From Taiwanofungus camphoratus (taxonomy: Eukaryota > Basidiomycota > Agaricomycetes > Polyporales > Taiwanofungaceae), in the NCBI GenBank assembly GCA_003999685.1, contig CP021221.1:1116001-1180000 (forward strand): a stretch of DNA of 64,000 nucleotides, in the 5' to 3' direction. Shown here piece after piece: positions 22,320-31,241 of the stretch; position 1 is the first letter of the stretch; each line of letters opens with the position of its first letter. The notes under the pieces were generated by a model, which saw only the letters and a list, made by a program, of their open reading frames with translations, was not told where the DNA came from and ran no database searches. The translations under genes were made by a program, and so were the position numbers.

Positions 22320-23208
22320 TCAATCCTCAAGGTCATCGCTGTCGTCGTTGATTCTCTTGTATTCTTCATTGATCTGTCTTATAAAGTCGTGCGGAGCATG
22401 GCCATTCTAGGTTACATTTAGTTAACTGAGGTTGGGAAGAAAACTAGTGATATACCTCGCATTCCTTCCATGTTTCATCATGGATGCAGACCTGCTTGCC
22501 GTTGATAAGGATTGTGCAGCTTTTCCTGTAATTGGAGTTCACGATGGGCTGTTCTGTTGAATGTAGTTTGACTGCTTACTGAATGCCCATTTCCTTGCTC
22601 TTTCTTACACTCTTCTGCAACAACTTCACACCTTCCGCTGCTTTCCCGCTCCCATCCAAACCTGCACATGCTCCTGCTCCACTAGGTTCCCAGTCAATCT
22701 TCGCAGTATTTGCACACTGTAAAGCAGTTTCTGGGAGTCCGATTTTTTCGCTTCCTTGGTAGTTCTGGCATTGTACAAATTCCCAGAACTGGAACATAGG
22801 CGCATACTTCATCACACATAACTCGTGCACGTTCCCTGCACATTCCTCTGGGCCATGCTTGCAAGTTACTCCGAAATCTGGCTCGGTCGAGTTGATGCTG
22901 TCGACAAAGCATCAACAGAAGTCCTGCGAGATGAAGAGGTGAGGAGCCCGCTGTGTCCATACTTACGCTCCAATAAACGATAGGGAGAGGTCGACCTTAT
23001 CTCCTACTCGTTTCAAGACATGATCAAACACAGACTCGCATAAGAGGGCGTCGGGGCAGCGACTCATCACTCCTAGAGTGACCGGCACTTTCGTGTCTGT
23101 AAATGCAAATTCAGAGGGATTTTGTACCGTTAGGGGTTGGTGAAGAGCTGAAGTAACTCCAGCGGTGAGCAAGGACAAGATCAACATGAGCTTGGATCGA
23201 ACGTTCAT
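22320..23208 (-). CDS. GILT-family protein (lysosomal thiol reductase type), secreted
   Basis: GILT enzymes reduce disulfides in acidic compartments or outside the cell. The ATG at 23208 begins a signal peptide (MNVRSKLMLILSLLTAGVTSA). The family core follows: VPVTLGVMSRCPDALLCESV, FDHVLKRVGDKVDLSLSFI, EPDFGVTCKHGPEECAGNVH, ELCVMKYAPMFQFWEFVQCQ and the LPETALQCANTAKID block. The last exon reads SCTILINGKQVCIHDETWKE. The active-site position reads C-P-D-A, followed three residues later by another cysteine, instead of the classical C-x-x-C. This variant occurs in fungal members, so thiol reductase activity is likely but not certain. An acidic tail ends at the stop at 22320. YOS1 lies 43 bases downstream on the other strand. 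Confidence 0.88.
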
Positions 23209-24261
23209 GGTGGACAATTGTCTGCGAGAGGATGTCGTGCGAATGGTTCAGATACAATGCCTAATTACATAAGGCAGCATGCTGGCCCAAATGTCTCACG
23301 CAGTGTCGTTCGACTCGTTGCAATGTCATGCATGGTATCATGCTGTCCAAATGTGAATTTGCAGGACCTAGGTTCAGTGGCTTCAATTACTGCAGTTCTA
23401 CGTTCAACGTTGGGCTTCTCTGTCGAATACTGAACACAGTTATTGAATATGCATGGCGAACCGTGAATCGTTTCTTCTCAATTCCGTTCCTTGCCATGCA
23501 AGTCAATTACTCTCGATGATCGACCATCTACTCAATCTTATCTAATCTACAATATCCTCACGAGATTGACTACCCTTTCAACTGACAAGTCTGCTATTCT
23601 GAAGTGATAGGATTGTTATCACTGTCCGTAATTACTGAAGAATTGGGACTCTAAGAACGTCTGCCACTATAGGACTCCACCCCCCTCCCCCCCAACACTG
23701 AAGATTAACGGCTGTGACCCGCGAGGAAAATCGACATTGGGAAGCCTGACCGCTCAATGACAGATGATTTCGGGCGCACGACTAATACCAGATCTACATT
23801 GACCGTTGTATTTCATCAATGGATCGTTGACCACATCTGGTATGGCGAAATGAATTATTTTCTCCATATCTGGGTCATGTTTTGGCATTCTTTGGAAGGA
23901 CACTGTTTGCATGATGCTGCGTAACAATTTGTTACACCATTGTCACCTGGTTGTACGTCAGACATTAGCGTTCTGATGTTTGGTAGTTGAAACAGACGGA
24001 CCGGGTCAGTTCGACTGATCGGAGTGAATTGGAGTTACAATAGATAATACATAGATTTGATTGCCACGACCCCGACCAACTTACCACAGACATATCGCTC
24101 TGAGATACCAGTCCAGGTCCATTTTTCTGGAAAAGGGTGGCTGGTTTGATGTCATCGACCTACTCGTGTGGTATCCCACCATTGGCGAGCTTCCACCTCA
24201 GAGGACGATGGCTCAAAATATTTACAGCGTGATCGGAAAGCTGCAAAGTTCAAATTACCTG
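23209..24261. other. Intergenic region between GILT and MIX23 genes
   Basis: About 1.05 kb without a convincing gene on either strand. It holds the promoter of the GILT gene near 23210-23400 and the 3' flank of the MIX23 gene. A C-rich tract (CCCCCCTCCCCCCC) lies at about 23681-23695. Nothing else stands out. Confidence 0.55.
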
Positions 24262-24970
24262 TTACATTGTGAGGCAAACTCGCTCTGAATGCATACCATC
24301 CATTGATCTTTGCCGTATGATCCGTTCTACTGCCAGTTCATTGTGCACTTGATTGCTCTACAAAAATCTCAGAAAAATAATCTTGAAGCACGTCGAAGGA
24401 CGTACCTTCACCTCCTCTGCGAACAGAGCACCTTGATTTCGGCGTCGTGATTCCGAGTCATCACCTTGGTCATTCAACGACTTCCGTTTTTCTTCCATGG
24501 ATCGGTCCACTACACCAGTACAGTAGTTTACAATCTCTGTTCGACGTTTCCAGTTTGCTAGACAATCATCAGTGGGCCTAATAAAGCCATTTGCTGCCCA
24601 ATGTCTTCAATTCGGAAGCACACATACCAATGAGCTCCCGCCAGATCTGCGCACACGCCTGGTCTTCCACGTTTCCTCTGCCACCTTGCCCAAGCCGATT
24701 TCTGTCTCGAAATTGTGCAGTTGTGCGATTTAATCGCATGGTGATGGTGTCATCGAGCCTTCTGTACTCTTTCAGGAGATCTATAATGAGTAAGAGCCAC
24801 CGAGGACGAAAGACTAGAACCTCAGAACATGTTTGCAAGTAAATTGGAAAGGTAAGACCTTTGAACAGTGAAAGCTCGTGGCATGTTGCAGGAGAGACAT
24901 GCACAGTCTTTGGCGCCAATGAAGGTGCCTGAATAGCGAGGCTACCGAGTGGTGGTTGTTGGGATGGCAT
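24262..24970 (-). CDS. MIX23 / Cid2 (CCDC58) family protein
   Basis: MIX23 is a small conserved protein of the mitochondrial intermembrane space. In yeast it supports import under stress, and the fission yeast member is Cid2. The start at 24970 begins a short proline-rich leader (MPSQQPPLGSLAIQAPS) before the conserved TCHELSLFKG, LLKEYRRLDDTITMRLNRTT and CAQIWRELI blocks. Next comes ANWKRRTEIVNYCTGVVDRS, then EKRKSLNDQ. The last exon starts at a TTTTTGTAG acceptor and gives NQVHNELAVERIIRQRSMDG, matching the C-terminal arginine-rich end of the family. The stop is at 24262-24264. Two cysteines in the expected places fit the CX(n)C pattern of the family. I am confident of the family, less of the mitochondrial location. 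Confidence 0.85.
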
Positions 24971-25465
24971 CGGAGATGATATAGAGACTAGACACGGGTT
25001 AGACGGGCAAACTCGAATGTTCCGCCGAACGCACTCAGCGTTTCGTGAGGCAGATCATAACCAGAGTAGGGTGTCTGTCGGGTCACGTACAGTAGAAGCG
25101 CCCGTAATTACTTACGAGCGCTAACTTGCCTCACCCATCAAATTTTAAATGCAAGTACATCATGGACCATGATATATACAAAGAGCATTACAATACAGGC
25201 AGCTGAAATACAGTTGCAATACAGTCAAAGATGTAGCAGGCCGGCCCGCACGCCGAACCCCATCGCAAGATCACTCGGATGAGACAAGCCAGAGAAACGC
25301 CCGGAATGCGATGCAACGCCGGTTGGATTCAAAGACAAGAGACGAACAAAGTCCGTGATGCCCGATGCTACAAAGATAGAAGCTCTCTAGAGTCAGATGG
25401 GGTCTTTGTCGTGACGCCCACTTGCTGGATTTCATTGCATTGCGCTGTCGTCGTCCTAATCGAAA
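24971..25465. other. Intergenic region between MIX23 and zinc-finger gene A
   Basis: About 495 bases holding the MIX23 promoter and the 3' flank of the zinc-finger gene. A near-duplicate AATACAG(G/T) motif occurs three times between 25190 and 25230. No gene seen. Confidence 0.5.
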
Positions 25466-27245
25466 TCAATCAATGGGGTATCGGCTAAGACCTTCTTCAG
25501 GATCCGATACTTCCGGAGAGGTGCCGTCGACTTCTTTCCTATTTTTCTTTGTCCTGGACGAGACGTGCTGGTGGACAGCTTTCATGTGTCGATGCCGTCT
25601 GGCTGGGTCCTTGAAATACTCCCCACAATTGGGGTAAGGACACTTATGAGGGGCGTCTCCAGTGCTGTAATCGCGAGGGCAAATCAGGCTCAGTCATGTC
25701 AGGAACTATAGTTACCTACTGCGTATTCAGGTGGGTCTCAAGATTACTTTTCTGAGAGAACCCCTTGCCGCAGATGTGGCATACGCATGGTCTAAACTGC
25801 CCATCAGCATGCGCCCCCGACTCCCTGTGATCGACTTACCTGAGCTGTAGGTGCTTTGACTCGATGTGTCGCTTCACCAAATGTCGTTTTGATGAATATC
25901 CACAAGGGGTGATTTGACCAGCCTTATCTTTAATTGGCCAGGAACAACTGTATAGCGAAGAATTGCTGGATGTATCAGGTGGTTGCGCATATCTCATCCA
26001 TTCCTCCCCGCCCGCCAGTTGGGCTGTAACATCACCAGCGGCCATACGGGAAACACCATGAGAACTATGCGATGCAGGAGCTATTGTCCGCTGATCGTGA
26101 TGAAGGGCAGGAGAGCGTGTATGTTGAGACAAGGACTCCTGAAACGGCTCCTCGTCACTTTGTTCTGACTCGATATCTAACCTTCCAAAGGTGGCGTGTA
26201 AATCTTTGTCTGGCGGCCGTGTTGCCGGTCGGCTGAAGTCTGCTGGAGAAAACGCCGATCCGCGAGGACTAGTGTCTGCATCGTGCAACGACCGTTGTGC
26301 ATGTGACCTTCTATACAATCAGAACGAATGAAACAAACCGATCATCTTTGATGACTTTGCAACGTACCTTGCATGTTTGAAAAATCTGTCCGATGGACTG
26401 CTGGGTGATGATCTACGTAACGGATGCCCGTCAGACCCGACATTCACTCGTCGGTGAAAAACGACATTACTCTGTTTCTATGGAAGAACTTCGTTTCCTA
26501 GGATAAGGCGTAGAGCCTTGGATCTGAGCAGGACGGACTCTGTCAGAATGGCTGTCATGATCATGTTATCAAATCCCTCTAGGTAACAATGAGACCATTA
26601 CTAAGTGCTCACTTCAGTTTTTGCCCATCTAACGTTGGCATGGAGTTGGACCGCAAATTCTCAGGACTCCCTGTCGAATGTGATTTATATGTGACATATA
26701 TGACCGGGCCATCGTCTTGGGGAGCATGCACTTCTGGATCAAAGCGCGGCCACATGTAGGTAGCTGTAGGCGACTCGTAGACAGACAACGGTGTGTAAGG
26801 CTTCGGTTCATGAGACTGGCCTGAGCTGCAAGACGCAGGCACTGTTCCCTCTGCGTGTTGAGGCCTGTCATGCGGGACGGTATGAGCACGTAGAGACAGC
26901 GTTGCGATAACCGGCTAACCTATCGCGTCCGCTTGGAGGAGTATCTTCGGAAGCGGGGTTTCTGGACGAGCTGCAAGCATGAAAGGAATATTCGCGGAAG
27001 TTGGAATGCGTCCTTGAGTCCACCTGGTGATCTGACACGCACGTAGGACATTGTCTGGCATCCAAGTGCTGTTTTCGCTCCCGACCTTGGCGTACGGTAG
27101 AGAATTCCTGTGCGTGTGGCGCTGAGATGTGGCGTAGTGAGGGACCTGAACTATGAGAGCCAGCGAAAGCAGCTCTCAAAGAACCTTCTTGAGGTACACC
27201 ATAATTCTCAGTATGAAGTGCAGAGGAAGAAGAGAAACTGTGCAT
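25466..27245 (-). CDS. C2H2 zinc-finger protein A (three fingers, disordered N-terminus)
   Basis: A probable sequence-specific DNA-binding factor. The long N-terminal part, spread over several exons from the ATG at 27245 (MHSFSSSSALHTEN), is rich in serine, proline, histidine and arginine and appears disordered. Three fingers sit at the C-terminus. Finger 1 is unusual: C, 13 residues, C, 11, H, 4, H (CSWPIKDKAGQITPC through KRHIESKH). Finger 2 is classical (CHICGKGF to THLNTH) with a TGDAPHK linker close to the standard TGEKP. Finger 3 reads CPYPNCGEYFKDP to HMKAVH. Introns fall between fingers 1 and 2 and inside the last histidine codon of finger 2. After the fingers, a basic stretch RTKKNRK may serve as a nuclear signal, followed by an acidic end; the stop is at 25466. 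A related gene lies 2.3 kb to the right on the same strand. Confidence 0.85.
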
Positions 27246-29098
27246 TGAGTTGTGGCGTGAGCAAAGAAACGCAATAAAGTGGGAACACAAAGAAATGAAG
27301 TGGACTACGGTAGCAGATTGGATCCCCGTACAGTTCCTGAAGGAAGTTCAGAATGAACTGACGATGGGGTGCTTTGAGGAATTTTCAAAGAAAAAGCGCC
27401 ACACTAACGTTCCTGTATTGAACGTGTGCCTTGCGTAGGCAGAAGAGGATGCCATCTTGAGGAGGCGAACGCGTGTTCTCGCGTGGGTGGCTTCGGTCTC
27501 GGCACAAAGACTTGCAGACGATCCTGAGGAGAGGAGGGTGTATTTGACAAAAACAAGTTATTCAAGTTCTTATAAATTGGCCAGTGGGTCCACGGTCAAT
27601 TAGCGAAACTGATTTGTGGGCGCTCTGACGAGATCTAGTACGGAGCTTCAAATTGTATAAGAGCGGAGAACATTGCAACAGGGACTTACGTTCGCGGGAG
27701 AGTATAGGTGAAAGACATACCAGCGCTACGTGACATAACGCGTGTTTGCAGGGCATCGATTATTATTGGGGGGATTAAGGGTCGCATGCCGGACAAGATC
27801 CTACGGACCCACAAGTCCATCCAATGGGTGACCTTTCCTAATCAGGGGTGTAGATCAAGACGCTGGCTCAGGTTCGAGGCTACAGAAAGAAATACATCCG
27901 GCCGCCCATGAGCGCCTTGCGTGGCGGCAAGGGGTGTTGCTGCTCGAAGACAAGACACTGAACTCATCATGATCTGGAATCAGTCTGACAACAGATTGAG
28001 CCTAAACTTGTTTTGAGTATAAGGGTTTTCTTCCGTCGTTTTACCATCAATTGCTAAATCACAAGCGCAACTACACCCCTACGAAAAGCAACTTGATTGA
28101 AGCGCTTCCAACTCTGACAGGCTACAGCCTGTCCGCCCGACCCATGCTACGTCTCGACTGTTCACCAATGGCCCGTTTTCGGCACACAGACGAAGGCCAT
28201 GTAGGAATCGGATTTAGAAAGACAGGCGATGGGGGACAATCCGACCATCTCACGTGCTTTATAGCCGGTTTGCGTGCAAAGTCAAGTCCGCTTTGACGCG
28301 CCGCCGTCAATTCCTTGTGATTCGGGCTGGCAGCGAAACCCAGGCGATCGGAGTCAGAGAATGCTGTGACACCAGTGGCGGATTCATCCGTAACGCGTCG
28401 AATTTGTCACTCCCATGTCCAGAACACCTGAGAACACCGTGAAACCCTCCAGGCCCTCACAGCGCCCGTCCTCTCGGTCGGCGGGCTCCGTCGGAATATT
28501 TCATGATGATGAGCCCGTGCGCACTTCTCCGACATCTGATTTTGACACAGTATTCAGAACTGCATAGATCGCGGGGGAAACATCGTTGCAGTGCAGCCAT
28601 GCTTCAGAGATAAGCCATGTCCTGGCTCAACTTTTGGTTGATAAAGGATCCGAGTCCATTACAGTCTGTTCAAACCAAGTCCAAGTCAACACACGGCATC
28701 CCTTGACGTCTTGTAACACCAAGTTTGTGAACTTCGCTTCCAATTGACACTCACGATAGAATCAGAAATCGAGCAGGGCTTTCGACAGTCCTCCTTGATC
28801 ACATGGAAGCCTCGTTGAGTTCGATGTCTTTTGTATCACTAACGAAGTCCTCAATAGAGATTCGAAGCCCGGCCCTTGCACTGGGGTTCTCGCTTTCCGC
28901 CATACCGTTAGCCAGCCACTGAACTGCCATTTCAGGTACTTAGAACGCGTCCAATCGTACTTCGTTCTGTTGCTTGGCGCTACTTCTCGGATGCCATGTA
29001 AACATGGCATCACCGTGCGTTACAATCCCATTCATTACCAGTTTTCAAGCCGGCTTGGATTCTTCGATAATTACCGACTGACCATAGTATACCCGGTC
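27246..29098. other. Gene-poor stretch between the two zinc-finger genes
   Basis: About 1.85 kb in which I can support no gene. Short frames exist (for example 28051-28296 plus and 28762-29013 minus) but have no recognisable motif and mostly lack good splice extensions. I found no transposase, integrase or reverse-transcriptase signature and no obvious terminal repeats. Confidence 0.45.
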
Positions 29099-29392
29099 TT
29101 ACCTACAAACCCTCGCCTGCGCATGCACTTTGTCTGCGTAATGTGTCTTCTGATTCCGGCGACTTCCGCGCTTCCCAGTGTCCGCATGATGAAGTACGAC
29201 GAACAGCGTGTAAACTGACACAACGAGAACGAATATTGCGGCATACCAACCATTTACATGCAAAGTAGCATGCATCACATCGGAACTACGAGGGAAATAG
29301 TCCATCTCGACATTTATTTGTCCACACTGAGTTACATTATAGTGTTTATAGGTGGAAATACGGTGAAGGGACAATCGTCCACAAGGGTCCAT
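29099..29392 (-). CDS. Possible small single-pass membrane protein
   Basis: An uninterrupted frame from ATG at 29392 to stop at 29099 gives 97 residues. It contains one strongly hydrophobic segment, WYAAIFVLVVSVYTLFVVL, at about residues 49-67, followed by a basic, polar tail (GKRGSRRNQK). The positive-inside pattern would place the tail in the cytosol. The first 48 residues have no signal-peptide character, and internal ATG codons at residues 31 and 40 are alternatives. I recognise no family. It sits between the two zinc-finger genes in a gene-poor stretch and may be spurious. Confidence 0.3.
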   Translation of the reverse strand: MDPCGRLSLHRISTYKHYNVTQCGQINVEMDYFPRSSDVMHATLHVNGWYAAIFVLVVSVYTLFVVLHHADTGKRGSRRNQKTHYADKVHAQARVCR

Positions 29393-29508
29393 TATTAGTT
29401 TGCTATATGTATGAGATGATTATGATCTAGTAATGAGTTCGGCAATTGATGGTCCTTGGTGTAGTCAAGTGTCTGTGGTCAGTTCGTTGTGTAAATCTTG
29501 GTGGGTCA

Positions 29509-30011
29509 TCATGCGTTGGGTACGTAGCCATGCTGTTGAACCAAGTGTTGGTACTTTTTGGCAGGGTCAGCGAATGTCTGACCGCAATGGGGACAGAGCC
29601 CCGTGACGACGGATGAACTGCGTGGTTGTCAATTCATTTCTGACCGTCTCGGAGTGTGCATAATTAATCTTGTCTACGTACTGCGTACTGATGTGCGCCT
29701 CCAGAAGACTCCTCTGAGCAAAAGTCCAGCCGCAAACATGGCAAACAAAGGCGCTGTGAACGGTTCCATCCATGAGTCTGCCTGATGTCATGATGTATGG
29801 CAACATACCGATTTTGCAGATGCGTCGTGTCTACGTGCCGTTTTACTGTCGTCCTATCACCGGAAAAACCGCACACGCCAGACTGATTCTCTTTCACTTG
29901 CCAGAGGCATATATATTGACTCTGTAATGGATTACTCGCTTGTTGTAATAGCCTTACATATCGAAGCCATTCTTCATATTGCTGCGACGAGCCTCTGCCA
30001 TGGGTTACCGA
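29509..30011 (-). CDS. C2H2 zinc-finger protein B, paralogue of A, 5' end unresolved
   Basis: This is a diverged copy of the zinc-finger gene at 25466-27245. Upstream of finger 1 both share EEW(M/L)RY and a tyrosine just before the first cysteine. Finger 1 has the same odd form with C, 11 residues, C, 11, H, 4, H (CLWQVKENQSGVC to KRHVDTTH). Finger 2 is CHVCGWTF to AHISTH, and finger 3 is CPHCGQTFADP to HLVQQH. Introns lie at the same two places, including one inside the last histidine codon of finger 2 (CA|T). The linker after finger 2 is degenerate (SSVVTGL instead of TGDAPHK), and the frame ends soon after finger 3 (GYVPNA, stop at 29509). Upstream the frame is open only to 30011 and has no ATG, so an upstream exon is needed or the copy is a fragment. 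It may be a pseudogene, but all zinc ligands are kept. Confidence 0.65.
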
Positions 30012-30835
30012 TCAGACACGTATGGCAAGAATGTTGAACAAAGAAGAAACTCATGCATGAGAGGAACCGGATCCTTTATTCGATGCCATGGATCCCTACG
30101 ATGCGTTGACGTGCTTCGTGCTCTGAGCATATCGGTGCAGCAGGAATTTATAGTCCTCATCGTTCTGGGCGTCCCCTAACGGTCGAATGCTGGCGCTGCG
30201 ATGACTCTAGCAAAACCAGATACCCTGGCGGTGGCAGATATTGCCTTTGCTGAATTCGGCGTGAAAATCGATGACGACCGCGTGGCCGATTACATCTGGC
30301 TCCAGCTTGAGGGCGAAGTTCGAGCGAAGCTTATTGCCTCGCATATGGTTGAGCGTGAAACAGATTATCTGGCCTGGTGGGTAAGACAGACATGCTGTTC
30401 AGCAACCAAGAAAATGAGAGCGCGGTGGTGGGGGAAAGCGCTCACGCGACGTTGGCGTACCTATATATTGTGTGTCCCTGAGGGTCCTATCCGCGTGGTA
30501 TGAACAGTACGCCACACTACGTTTCCTCCAATAAAGAGCTTTTATCCTCTACCTATGCTCGTAATTTCAGTCCTAGTCTCACTATGAAAAGATAACAGCC
30601 GGATCTTCAAACTGTCCAGAAATCGAGCATAAGTCCTACAGCCCAAGTATTTGTGAATATAGATAGATTGAGGGATTTGACATCTTTCGGAACAGCTGAT
30701 GTCTAACGACTGTCTCTCGGGAGTAAAATTCACAAGCTCAATTGCAATACAGCATAGATTACAGCGTAGGGGGTAGCCGACTCGTCGACGCCACAGTTGG
30801 CTGGGGATTTTACTTATTCACTGAGTTAGTATGTT
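30012..30835. other. Mostly unassigned region upstream of zinc-finger gene B
   Basis: About 820 bases that should contain the promoter or missing 5' exons of zinc-finger gene B. The plus-strand frame 30201-30503 is noted separately. Nothing else is supported. Confidence 0.4.
30201..30503 (+). CDS. Hypothetical short frame, unassigned
   Basis: The ATG at 30201 opens a frame whose first 60 residues have coding-like composition (PDTLAVADIAFAEFGVKIDD, then RVADYIWLQLEGEVRAKLIA). It ends at DYLAWW, directly before a plausible GTAAGA donor at about 30381. The remaining 40 residues are cysteine- and arginine-rich and look like intron read-through. I found no matching family and no downstream exon that I could join with confidence. 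It lies antisense to the possible upstream part of zinc-finger gene B. Confidence 0.2.
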   Translation: MTLAKPDTLAVADIAFAEFGVKIDDDRVADYIWLQLEGEVRAKLIASHMVERETDYLAWWVRQTCCSATKKMRARWWGKALTRRWRTYILCVPEGPIRVV

Positions 30836-31241
30836 CTAAGTCTTCAGTAAACTATGTCTCACCAAGATAAGGATCATTATATCAAAATGCAACCCAGGAG
30901 TTCCCATAGGATCTCGTTGGACTGCGGTGCCGGCTGACCTTCGGATGACCCCATAGGGACATATGTTCCCTGAGTTTGAGGAAAGCTTTTCCGCTACTTC
31001 GTGATATCCTGGTAGAGGAAGAAATCTTTCAAGGGTCTGAAGCGCACTGCGAGGAAGCTCCACTGCCTTTGCCCGAGCTGTCTGAGATGCGCGCCGACGC
31101 GGCCTCAATAATACCTTCGATACGGTCAGATGTGTAGAACGAAAATCCTTGCCCATCCTCCGAAAACTCCGTGCACTTCTTATTCTCGATCCATGCCTCG
31201 AGGCAATCGTGGATGGTCGGCGCGAGATGACTATTAGCCAT
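30836..31241 (-). CDS. Hypothetical protein, possibly frameshifted
   Basis: Starting at the ATG at 31241, a frame gives MANSHLAPTIHDCLEAWIEN followed by SFYTSDRIEGIIEAASARIS and stops after 70 residues. An overlapping frame shifted by one base continues with coding-like sequence, SALQTLERFLPLPGYHEVAE, then KLSSNSGNICPYGVIRRSAG, to a stop at 30836. Both look coding, but the overlap near 31050-31080 offers no normal-size intron. So either a very small intron, a frameshift mutation or a sequencing error joins them. No family recognised. It lies in the gene-poor stretch. Confidence 0.35.

Noticed and set aside
18721-23208. Co-regulated secretory operon (OST1, YOS1, GILT)
   Set aside because: The genes are on both strands and interrupted by a mitochondrial ribosomal gene, and I see no shared promoter motif. 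Closeness alone does not support a functional cluster.
28840-28900. tRNA-like GCTTCGAATCT on the minus strand
   Set aside because: It resembles a T-loop, but no acceptor stem, D-arm or anticodon arm can be paired around it.
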